Source: Brachionus plicatilis (taxonomy: Eukaryota > Rotifera > Eurotatoria > Ploima > Brachionidae). From it: a DNA stretch of 64,000 bases. The notes beneath the pieces are model-generated. The model ran no database searches and had not been told where the DNA came from. It saw nothing but the letters and a program-made list of their open reading frames with translations. Made by a program: the position numbers and the translations under genes. The DNA is taken from positions 570,423 through 634,422 of the forward strand of contig QEOQ01000694.1 of NCBI GenBank assembly GCA_010279815.1. The letters are read 5' to 3'. Positions 55,291-64,000 of this stretch are shown here, piece after piece. The first letter of the stretch is position 1. Each line of letters opens with the position of its first letter.

Positions 55291-56721
55291 CTAATTTTCG
55301 AAAAACCATGAATGCAAATCGACAGGGAAATAGTTGTGTTTGTCACAATAGTACTTTTGACTGACATCAGCACTACACAATAGCTTAAAACCCCGTCTTT
55401 CTAAATTACTCAAAATGAGTGTCATCATTGCACATGTGTAAACTTTATCAGAACCAAATGTTGAAAATGGATAACCATTAAGTTTGATTTGATACGAGCC
55501 ATAGTAGTCCGACTCTTTTCGTATTCCTTTGTGCCATCCATTTAAAACAGCTTCTTTTACATCACTCGTTAGGCCTGAGTCGCCATTTATGAGACGAATT
55601 TTGTCTGATTCATTCAAGCTTAAACAAAAATTGACCAAATTTTTAGGCTCAATTGGCTTGGTACGAAAAAAAAATGTGCTTTTGTTGCTCAAATCTTTAG
55701 TCAAGTCACAAGTTGCGTACAAATTCCAACCATAGCGAGCAAAAAGATTAAACAAGTTGTTTAATAAAAGTCTTGATTCAACAGCTTCAGAGGCATTACT
55801 GTCCCATGGGTTGCCAGATAGCTTAAATTCCAACGCATGGTCAATCATCGACTCTTTTTGTATTCCCCTTGGCCATAAACTGTGTATGCCATAGCTTTGG
55901 TTTGATATCAAAGCATTTAAATCTTGGTCACTTTGGTGCAATCTAATCCTATCAGATTTGTTCAAAGTAAGTGCAAAAAAACGAGTATTTTCCATGTCCA
56001 TTTTGGTTATTTGATCTGGCGCATACCTGAAATAAAGGGCATTGAGACTGGACTGACTCTTGCCGGAATCTATGGCTGCCACGAACAACCAGCCTTTATT
56101 AAATAAACTTCTCATTATTTCTAGAACCAAGATAGGAATATTGAACGCATCAGAGCTATCCCGTGACCAATCGGTCCACGGGTTTCCGTTAAGCTTAATT
56201 TCATAGCTGAGACCGAACATTCGTTCTCGCTGAATACCTTTAGGCCATGCATTGAGGACACTATTTTTTATAACTTCATATAAATTATCTGGACCAAGGA
56301 TGCGAATTTTGTCACTCGAATTTAGACTGAGACAAATTACAGAGGTGTCGACTGGTTCCAATTTTTGAAAAAACAATGTGTCGGTATCAGACCCACTTCT
56401 ATCCAAATCGGTCGACGCTTTTAAATGCCAGCCGATTTGGTAATAAGACTTTATAAGAGAGCTAAGAAAATATTTAACTTCTAGATCTTCTTCGCCATAT
56501 TTGTACCAAGGTGAGCCTTTTAGCTTAAATTCAACAAAGCCAACTTGGTAATTTTCATCTTGAATTTGCCATGTTGAATTTAAGACATTTTTGGTTATTT
56601 GCTTTACTTCGTCTGGCGCAAGAATAAGCCTGAATCGATCCGAGCCAGACATTTGCACTGAAAAGTAACTAAGTTTCAATTGATCTTGGTTTAATAAATT
56701 TACTGTAGGTGTATTTCCCAT
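55291..56721 (-). CDS. Four-repeat protein of unnamed family, copy 1
   Basis: 476 residues in a single uninterrupted frame, ATG preceded by an A-rich leader. It consists of four repeats of about 115 residues (roughly 16-125, 128-240, 245-360, 365-476). Each has the order: a CLSLNxSDKIRL-type strand; a helix with W-P-K-G-I-Q-x-E; an E-x-K-L-x-G-N-P-W strand; a helix; G-W-x-L-x-A-x-x-D; and a closing F-F-x-K/R. The first repeat has lost KGIQ (reads TWQIQDE). No signal peptide or membrane segment; MGNTPT at the start fits an N-myristoylation consensus. I recall similar repeat proteins in fungi and small invertebrates but know no assigned function. Intracellular location is inferred. Confidence 0.85.
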   Translation of the reverse strand: MGNTPTVNLLNQDQLKLSYFSVQMSGSDRFRLILAPDEVKQITKNVLNSTWQIQDENYQVGFVEFKLKGSPWYKYGEEDLEVKYFLSSLIKSYYQIGWHLKASTDLDRSGSDTDTLFFQKLEPVDTSVICLSLNSSDKIRILGPDNLYEVIKNSVLNAWPKGIQRERMFGLSYEIKLNGNPWTDWSRDSSDAFNIPILVLEIMRSLFNKGWLFVAAIDSGKSQSSLNALYFRYAPDQITKMDMENTRFFALTLNKSDRIRLHQSDQDLNALISNQSYGIHSLWPRGIQKESMIDHALEFKLSGNPWDSNASEAVESRLLLNNLFNLFARYGWNLYATCDLTKDLSNKSTFFFRTKPIEPKNLVNFCLSLNESDKIRLINGDSGLTSDVKEAVLNGWHKGIRKESDYYGSYQIKLNGYPFSTFGSDKVYTCAMMTLILSNLERRGFKLLCSADVSQKYYCDKHNYFPVDLHSWFFEN

Positions 56722-57220
56722 TTTTTTTTTCTAAATTTGTTAAATTAACAGAATAATAAATTTTTTAAATTTCATTCTTATTTAAAGAAAAGAAAATTTT
56801 GAAATTAAAACTTTTTTTATTTGTCAAAAATTTCGAAATTCATTCAAATTAGAAGCTTTATCTTTTTTTGATAATTATTATTTTTTAATATTTATCTTTC
56901 AATTTTTTTAAATATAAAATATTCTAAAAATTACAGGTAATATTTTTACAAGTCACAATTAGCATTTTTTATGATAAAAAAAGTCTCAATAAATTTTTTA
57001 AAATTACGCAATAAATTTCTTTCCTTTGTTCAAATGTTTTTCAGCAAAAAATTGTTTTTCTTTTAGAAAAAAATAGAAAATAATACAATTGTTTGAAAAA
57101 AACAATTTGTCTTATAACCTCATTATAATTTGGTTAAACTTTAAAATTTTTTGTTCAACAATATAAATTTTGTGACTAAAAAAATTGTATGTTGTAAAAA
57201 TAAGTGAATTTATTATTTTA

Positions 57221-57539
57221 CATTTTTATGGCCTATTCCAAAATACGCTACTGTTTCGAAACAGAGTTTTTTGAGACCCTTAATCATGAAAAAGTTAAAA
57301 ATTTTGTGCAGCAAAATGAAAATTCAACTCATAGCCCGGACATGCGTATAAAACCTGTCGAGTTTAACTACGATTGGGAAGATCAATTTTATGAGCGGAT
57401 TTCATGTTATTTATTTTATTTAAATTTTTCACTCAATTTTTTTATCTACTGTGCCAATAGGTCAAAATTTAAGGAGTCTTTATCCAGCTTTAGAAATCGA
57501 AATAGTTATAGAAAGAGATTTAATCAAAGAATGAATTGA
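57221..57539 (+). pseudogene. GPCR 3' fragment, copy 2
   Basis: Encodes the end of TM6, ECL3, TM7 and tail of the receptor at 52606-53476, without its upstream part. The few extra in-frame codons before it come from the junction and do not form a real start. One synonymous change versus the parent. Duplication debris, not a functional receptor. Confidence 0.9.
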
Positions 57540-58692
57540 AGCCATAAATTTTTGTCAAACCGGTGCATTATCCGCCTTTCTTTTCAATATTTTTAAATGA
57601 TTTTTTTTCAATTGAATAAATTTTTTAAATATTTTTTTTTCTTGCTTTTAGTTATTAAGTGTTTTCAATTATTAAGCATGGATTTTGAGATATTTAGATT
57701 TTAAAAAAATACCTCAATTATTTAGAGAGTTGAATTTAAATTCGAGATACCTTTCGATTCAGAATGTTCTAAGATATTTGAATATAAAAATAGTTTTCTT
57801 AATTTCAAAAACAAAAATTTACTTTTATTTAGAAACCTGATCCCAATTTTAACCTAATTTAAGTTTATTATATTTTTACTTATTTAAATATTTTAGAAAT
57901 CTTCTCAATTTTTTAAAATTAAAATAACAAAAAATATCAAATATTACAATCAAAATTAAATTTAAAAAAACTATTATATAAATTTTTGAATTATCTTAAA
58001 AACTTAACTTTCTGGACAAAAATTAACAAAATAAGTTCAATTTTCAAAAAAAATTAAAATGTTAGAAAACAACTTAACTGTCCTTTTTAAAAATAAAGGT
58101 ATTTTTTGTCATATTTTAAAAATATTTTTCCTTTTTAAAATGAGTTCGGATCAGTAAATTTTAAAAATTTGGGAGTTCATTGTTTTAGTAGGACCGACAA
58201 AAAATCGACCAGTTATTTTAAGAAAAAAACAGGCCATAGTGCATAAGACTATATTTTTCAGTGACATCCTACGTCTATTTCAAGCAAAATTTAATAAACT
58301 TTTTCAACTAAACTATAAGCTAAGCTCTATGATTTTTGCTTCGGTCTGAACAGGCTTTTGAACATGAAAAATGTCTTGTCATAATTACGGACCCATATTT
58401 TTTGGTCCAAATATGCTACTGCTCAGTGAATTTTGGCAAATTAGTTTCAGTTCAAAAAAGAAACTTTTAAAATATGAAAAATAATATTAATTTTAAATTA
58501 AGAAAAAAAAGAAGATTTTTTTAATAATACTTTTAAAAACAAAGATAATCATAATTCTTTTAATGATCAAAACCAAAGTGATAAAGTTTTTCATGCAAAA
58601 TTTAATTAGCTTTTCAACAAAACTATTTTTATATCTTTTAATATTTTTCTATTTTGGAAATTTTCTCAATCACTTTCTGTATTACTCGTTAC

Positions 58693-58781
58693 CATCCTGA
58701 AAACACTTTCTCCACTTCTTTTCGACCTGATCGAAAATTTGACTCTGGCAAGTCGTGGTCGCTCTTCTTTGTCAACGAGAC
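58693..58781 (-). CDS. Exon-like segment in the duplicated unit (copy 2)
   Basis: Same sequence as 54630-54718, shifted by 4,063; see that entry. Confidence 0.3.
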
Positions 58782-59353
58782 CTAGTTAAAATGATATAAT
58801 AAAGATATTTTTTTAAAGAAAGTTATTTACTTTGATAGATAATTAATTATTAATTTAATTGTCTTTATTTATATTAATTTAAATTTTTATAAATAATTAT
58901 CTCAAAAAACATCTTAAATAAATTATTTAAAATATGAAAAAATGATATTAATTTTAAAATAAGAAAAAAAGGCGATTTAACTTTTAAAACAAAGAAAATC
59001 ATAATTCTTTGAAAGTAATAAAGTTTTTCATTCAAAATTTAATAAGCTATTCAACAAAACTATTTTTATGTCTTTTAATATTTTTCTATTTTGGAAAAAC
59101 ATTAATTACATTAATTTTAATATTAATTTAAATTTTTTTTGATAATTATCTCAAAAAACATCTTTTAAGGCTGATGAAAACGAAAACAAAATATTTCAAA
59201 ATAATTTATTGTTAAATCTTCTAAATAATATAATTAAATTAAAATAAAAGATATTGAATTAAATAAATACAAAGGTACTGGTTTAAAGAGCTAATTATTA
59301 ATAAGAAAAAATCACATAAAAATGATTCTTAAATGCATGGTAATAAAAATTAT

Positions 59354-60784
59354 CTAATTTTCGAAAAACCATGAATGCAAATCGACAGGGAAATAGTTGT
59401 GTTTGTCACAATAGTACTTTTGACTGACATCAGCACTACACAATAGCTTAAAACCCCGTCTTTCTAAATTACTCAAAATGAGTGTCATCATTGCACATGT
59501 GTAAACTTTATCAGAACCAAATGTTGAAAATGGATAACCATTAAGTTTGATTTGATACGAGCCATAGTAGTCCGACTCTTTTCGTATTCCTTTGTGCCAT
59601 CCATTTAAAACAGCTTCTTTTACATCACTCGTTAGGCCTGAGTCGCCATTTATGAGACGAATTTTGTCTGATTCATTCAAGCTTAAACAAAAATTGACCA
59701 AATTTTTAGGCTCAATTGGCTTGGTACGAAAAAAAAATGTGCTTTTGTTGCTCAAATCTTTAGTCAAGTCACAAGTTGCGTACAAATTCCAACCATAGCG
59801 AGCAAAAAGATTAAACAAGTTGTTTAATAAAAGTCTTGATTCAACAGCTTCAGAGGCATTACTGTCCCATGGGTTGCCAGATAGCTTAAATTCCAACGCA
59901 TGGTCAATCATCGACTCTTTTTGTATTCCCCTTGGCCATAAACTGTGTATGCCATAGCTTTGGTTTGATATCAAAGCATTTAAATCTTGGTCACTTTGGT
60001 GCAATCTAATCCTATCAGATTTGTTCAAAGTAAGTGCAAAAAAACGAGTATTTTCCATGTCCATTTTGGTTATTTGATCTGGCGCATACCTGAAATAAAG
60101 GGCATTGAGACTGGACTGACTCTTGCCGGAATCTATGGCTGCCACGAACAACCAGCCTTTATTAAATAAACTTCTCATTATTTCTAGAACCAAGATAGGA
60201 ATATTGAACGCATCAGAGCTATCCCGTGACCAATCGGTCCACGGGTTTCCGTTAAGCTTAATTTCATAGCTGAGACCGAACATTCGTTCTCGCTGAATAC
60301 CTTTAGGCCATGCATTGAGGACACTATTTTTTATAACTTCATATAAATTATCTGGACCAAGGATGCGAATTTTGTCACTCGAATTTAGACTGAGACAAAT
60401 TACAGAGGTGTCGACTGGTTCCAATTTTTGAAAAAACAATGTGTCGGTATCAGACCCACTTCTATCCAAATCGGTCGACGCTTTTAAATGCCAGCCGATT
60501 TGGTAATAAGACTTTATAAGAGAGCTAAGAAAATATTTAACTTCTAGATCTTCTTCGCCATATTTGTACCAAGGTGAGCCTTTTAGCTTAAATTCAACAA
60601 AGCCAACTTGGTAATTTTCATCTTGAATTTGCCATGTTGAATTTAAGACATTTTTGGTTATTTGCTTTACTTCGTCTGGCGCAAGAATAAGCCTGAATCG
60701 ATCCGAGCCAGACATTTGCACTGAAAAGTAACTAAGTTTCAATTGATCTTGGTTTAATAAATTTACTGTAGGTGTATTTCCCAT
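59354..60784 (-). CDS. Four-repeat protein of unnamed family, copy 2
   Basis: Predicted protein identical to that of 55291-56721 over all 476 residues, inside unit 2. Its start is head-to-head with copy 3 (61892), about 1.1 kb apart, with a GPCR fragment between them. The identity shows recent duplication, gene conversion or an assembly duplicate. Confidence 0.85.
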   Translation of the reverse strand: MGNTPTVNLLNQDQLKLSYFSVQMSGSDRFRLILAPDEVKQITKNVLNSTWQIQDENYQVGFVEFKLKGSPWYKYGEEDLEVKYFLSSLIKSYYQIGWHLKASTDLDRSGSDTDTLFFQKLEPVDTSVICLSLNSSDKIRILGPDNLYEVIKNSVLNAWPKGIQRERMFGLSYEIKLNGNPWTDWSRDSSDAFNIPILVLEIMRSLFNKGWLFVAAIDSGKSQSSLNALYFRYAPDQITKMDMENTRFFALTLNKSDRIRLHQSDQDLNALISNQSYGIHSLWPRGIQKESMIDHALEFKLSGNPWDSNASEAVESRLLLNNLFNLFARYGWNLYATCDLTKDLSNKSTFFFRTKPIEPKNLVNFCLSLNESDKIRLINGDSGLTSDVKEAVLNGWHKGIRKESDYYGSYQIKLNGYPFSTFGSDKVYTCAMMTLILSNLERRGFKLLCSADVSQKYYCDKHNYFPVDLHSWFFEN

Positions 60785-61283
60785 TTTTTTTTTCTAAATT
60801 TGTTAAATTAACAGAATAATAAATTTTTTAAATTTCATTCTTATTTAAAGAAAAGAAAATTTTGAAATTAAAACTTTTTTTATTTGTCAAAAATTTCGAA
60901 ATTCATTCAAATTAGAAGCTTTATCTTTTTTTGATAATTATTATTTTTTAATATTTATCTTTCAATTTTTTTAAATATAAAATATTCTAAAAATTACAGG
61001 TAATATTTTTACAAGTCACAATTAGCATTTTTTATGATAAAAAAAGTCTCAATAAATTTTTTAAAATTACGCAATAAATTTCTTTCCTTTGTTCAAATGT
61101 TTTTCAGCAAAAAATTGTTTTTCTTTTAGAAAAAAATAGAAAATAATACAATTGTTTGAAAAAAACAATTTGTCTTATAACCTCATTATAATTTGGTTAA
61201 ACTTTAAAATTTTTTGTTCAACAATATAAATTTTGTGACTAAAAAAATTGTATGTTGTAAAAATAAGTGAATTTATTATTTTA

Positions 61284-61602
61284 CATTTTTATGGCCTATT
61301 CCAAAATACGCTACTGTTTCGAAACAGAGTTTTTTGAGACCCTTAATCATGAAAAAGTTAAAAATTTTGTGCAGCAAAATGAAAATTCAACTCATAGCCC
61401 GGACATGCGTATAAAACCTGTCGAGTTTAACTACGATTGGGAAGATCAATTTTATGAGCGGATTTCATGTTATTTATTTTATTTAAATTTTTCACTCAAT
61501 TTTTTTATCTACTGTGCCAATAGGTCAAAATTTAAGGAGTCTTTATCCAGCTTTAGAAATCGAAATAGTTATAGAAAGAGATTTAATCAAAGAATGAATT
61601 GA
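61284..61602 (+). pseudogene. GPCR 3' fragment, copy 3
   Basis: Third copy of the TM6-end/TM7/tail segment, carrying the same GAA codon as copy 2. The flanking unit continues only to about 61700, where the sequence turns into the inverted copy. A T-run just before the break is one base shorter (7 versus 8). Confidence 0.9.
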
Positions 61603-61891
61603 AGCCATAAATTTTTGTCAAACCGGTGCATTATCCGCCTTTCTTTTCAATATTTTTAAATGATTTTTTTCAATTGAATAAATTTTTTAAATATTTTTTT
61701 TTCAATTGAATTGAAAGATAAATATTAAAAAATAATAATTATCAAAAAAAGATAAAGCTTCTAATTTGAATGAATTTCGAAATTTTTGACAAATAAAAAA
61801 AGTTTTAATTTCAAAATTTTCTTTTCTTTAAATAAGAATGAAATTTAAAAAATTTATTATTCTGTTAATTTAACAAATTTAGAAAAAAAAA

Positions 61892-63322
61892 ATGGGAAAT
61901 ACACCTACAGTAAATTTATTAAACCAAGATCAATTGAAACTTAGTTACTTTTCAGTGCAAATGTCTGGCTCGGATCGATTCAGGCTTATTCTTGCGCCAG
62001 ACGAAGTAAAGCAAATAACCAAAAATGTCTTAAATTCAACATGGCAAATTCAAGATGAAAATTACCAAGTTGGCTTTGTTGAATTTAAGCTAAAAGGCTC
62101 ACCTTGGTACAAATATGGCGAAGAAGATCTAGAAGTTAAATATTTTCTTAGCTCTCTTATAAAGTCTTATTACCAAATCGGCTGGCATTTAAAAGCGTCG
62201 ACCGATTTGGATAGAAGTGGGTCTGATACCGACACATTGTTTTTTCAAAAATTGGAACCAGTCGACACCTCTGTAATTTGTCTCAGTCTAAATTCGAGTG
62301 ACAAAATTCGCATCCTTGGTCCAGATAATTTATATGAAGTTATAAAAAATAGTGTCCTCAATGCATGGCCTAAAGGTATTCAGCGAGAACGAATGTTCGG
62401 TCTCAGCTATGAAATTAAGCTTAACGGAAACCCGTGGACCGATTGGTCACGGGATAGCTCTGATGCGTTCAATATTCCTATCTTGGTTCTAGAAATAATG
62501 AGAAGTTTATTTAATAAAGGCTGGTTGTTCGTGGCAGCCATAGATTCCGGCAAGAGTCAGTCCAGTCTCAATGCCCTTTATTTCAGGTATGCGCCAGATC
62601 AAATAACCAAAATGGACATGGAAAATACTCGTTTTTTTGCACTTACTTTGAACAAATCTGATAGGATTAGATTGCACCAAAGTGACCAAGATTTAAATGC
62701 TTTGATATCAAACCAAAGCTATGGCATACACAGTTTATGGCCAAGGGGAATACAAAAAGAGTCGATGATTGACCATGCGTTGGAATTTAAGCTATCTGGC
62801 AACCCATGGGACAGTAATGCCTCTGAAGCTGTTGAATCAAGACTTTTATTAAACAACTTGTTTAATCTTTTTGCTCGCTATGGTTGGAATTTGTACGCAA
62901 CTTGTGACTTGACTAAAGATTTGAGCAACAAAAGCACATTTTTTTTTCGTACCAAGCCAATTGAGCCTAAAAATTTGGTCAATTTTTGTTTAAGCTTGAA
63001 TGAATCAGACAAAATTCGTCTCATAAATGGCGACTCAGGCCTAACGAGTGATGTAAAAGAAGCTGTTTTAAATGGATGGCACAAAGGAATACGAAAAGAG
63101 TCGGACTACTATGGCTCGTATCAAATCAAACTTAATGGTTATCCATTTTCAACATTTGGTTCTGATAAAGTTTACACATGTGCAATGATGACACTCATTT
63201 TGAGTAATTTAGAAAGACGGGGTTTTAAGCTATTGTGTAGTGCTGATGTCAGTCAAAAGTACTATTGTGACAAACACAACTATTTCCCTGTCGATTTGCA
63301 TTCATGGTTTTTCGAAAATTAG
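61892..63322 (+). CDS. Four-repeat protein of unnamed family, copy 3 (inverted)
   Basis: Same 476-residue protein on the plus strand within the inverted arm. Upstream it keeps the A-rich leader and about 180 bp of the original 5' flank before the break at 61709, so promoter sequences further upstream are replaced by the GPCR fragment region. Confidence 0.85.
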   Translation: MGNTPTVNLLNQDQLKLSYFSVQMSGSDRFRLILAPDEVKQITKNVLNSTWQIQDENYQVGFVEFKLKGSPWYKYGEEDLEVKYFLSSLIKSYYQIGWHLKASTDLDRSGSDTDTLFFQKLEPVDTSVICLSLNSSDKIRILGPDNLYEVIKNSVLNAWPKGIQRERMFGLSYEIKLNGNPWTDWSRDSSDAFNIPILVLEIMRSLFNKGWLFVAAIDSGKSQSSLNALYFRYAPDQITKMDMENTRFFALTLNKSDRIRLHQSDQDLNALISNQSYGIHSLWPRGIQKESMIDHALEFKLSGNPWDSNASEAVESRLLLNNLFNLFARYGWNLYATCDLTKDLSNKSTFFFRTKPIEPKNLVNFCLSLNESDKIRLINGDSGLTSDVKEAVLNGWHKGIRKESDYYGSYQIKLNGYPFSTFGSDKVYTCAMMTLILSNLERRGFKLLCSADVSQKYYCDKHNYFPVDLHSWFFEN

Positions 63323-63894
63323 ATAATTTTTATTACCATGCATTTAAGAATCATTTTTATGTGATTTTTTCTTATTAATAATTAGCTCTTTAAACCAGTA
63401 CCTTTGTATTTATTTAATTCAATATCTTTTATTTTAATTTAATTATATTATTTAGAAGATTTAACAATAAATTATTTTGAAATATTTTGTTTTCGTTTTC
63501 ATCAGCCTTAAAAGATGTTTTTTGAGATAATTATCAAAAAAAATTTAAATTAATATTAAAATTAATGTAATTAATGTTTTTCCAAAATAGAAAAATATTA
63601 AAAGACATAAAAATAGTTTTGTTGAATAGCTTATTAAATTTTGAATGAAAAACTTTATTACTTTCAAAGAATTATGATTTTCTTTGTTTTAAAAGTTAAA
63701 TCGCCTTTTTTTCTTATTTTAAAATTAATATCATTTTTTCATATTTTAAATAATTTATTTAAGATGTTTTTTGAGATAATTATTTATAAAAATTTAAATT
63801 AATATAAATAAAGACAATTAAATTAATAATTAATTATCTATCAAAGTAAATAACTTTCTTTAAAAAAATATCTTTATTATATCATTTTAACTAG

Positions 63895-63983
63895 GTCTCG
63901 TTGACAAAGAAGAGCGACCACGACTTGCCAGAGTCAAATTTTCGATCAGGTCGAAAAGAAGTGGAGAAAGTGTTTTCAGGATG
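63895..63983 (+). CDS. Exon-like segment in the duplicated unit (copy 3, inverted)
   Basis: Inverted copy of 58693-58781; see the entry at 54630. Confidence 0.3.
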
Positions 63984-64000
63984 GTAACGAGTAATACAGA

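Larger units (their letters stand above)
53158..57220. repeat. 4,063-bp tandem duplication, unit 1
   Basis: Starts within TM6 of the GPCR (catttttatggcc) and ends just before the same word at 57221. It carries the GPCR 3' end, an exon-like segment (54630-54718) and the four-repeat gene (55291-56721, minus). Constant offset of 4,063 to unit 2. Visible differences are few; one is synonymous, G at 53317 versus A at 57380. Confidence 0.95.
57221..61283. repeat. 4,063-bp tandem duplication, unit 2
   Basis: Near-identical copy of 53158-57220. It begins with the orphan GPCR 3' fragment fused at ttattattttacatttttatgg, where the unit-1 end and the unit start share only the 3-4 bases acat, and carries the second four-repeat ORF. 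Confidence 0.95.
61709..64000. repeat. Inverted copy of 58676-60967 (fold-back arm)
   Basis: Every position x here matches the reverse complement of 122676 - x, from 61709 (60967) to the window edge (58676). The arms are separated by 741 bp of unit-2/3 sequence (60968-61708). The turning point lies at ttcaattgaattgaa, which contains the palindrome ttcaattgaa (61701-61710). The arm extends past the window. Confidence 0.95.

Noticed and set aside
55529..55735. Small plus-strand ORFs opposite the four-repeat gene (also 55924-56106 and their copies)
   Set aside because: Antisense shadows, reproduced only because the whole unit is duplicated.
57204..57539. 111-codon ORF starting before the GPCR fragment
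   Set aside because: The apparent start is junction sequence (gtg codon) created by the duplication; treated as pseudogene.

Overview
The window is animal nuclear DNA. It is very AT-rich outside exons, and its genes have exons with canonical gt/ag junctions. The proteins are metazoan: a classical cadherin with an EGF/laminin-G membrane-proximal region (the non-vertebrate arrangement), a TMF1-type golgin, a Caskin and a rhodopsin-class peptide receptor. Downstream introns of about 48-74 nt in the golgin gene and the dense hairpin-type transposon debris fit a compact protostome; a rotifer is my best guess, but the sequence does not prove it.

Layout. 1-173: edge of an unknown minus-strand exon. 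2217-12593 (minus): the cadherin. Its 4.7-kb main exon is strikingly GC-rich, and two alternative, phase-matched exons encode the end of the membrane segment and the juxtamembrane region. 12.6-24.6 kb: non-coding, with nested hairpin elements and a 0.9-kb satellite built from ACACT-like pentamers. 24676-29245 (plus): TMF1, nine coding exons. 29.3-44.6 kb: mostly non-coding, with a 5'-truncated CR1/jockey-like LINE (39058-40514) between 231-bp direct repeats. 44598-50372 (plus): Caskin, three exons, with an apparently intronless trimethylguanosine synthase (TGS1) gene on the same strand inside its first intron. 52606-53476 (plus): last exon of a GPCR whose TM1-TM3 exon I cannot find.

53.16-64.0 kb is rearranged. 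A 4,063-bp unit starting inside the GPCR exon is tandemly repeated (53158-57220, 57221-61283). A third copy is cut off at 61708 and followed by an inverted copy of the preceding DNA (61709 to the window end). Each unit carries a GPCR 3' fragment and a 476-residue protein made of four repeats of a domain I cannot name; three identical copies of that ORF are present. The arrangement may be a real fold-back amplification or an assembly/amplification chimera.

The most interesting items are the mutually exclusive cadherin tail exons (reading frame permits exactly one), the unnamed four-repeat protein, the nested TGS1 gene, and the fold-back duplication. No rRNA, tRNA or CRISPR array was recognised.
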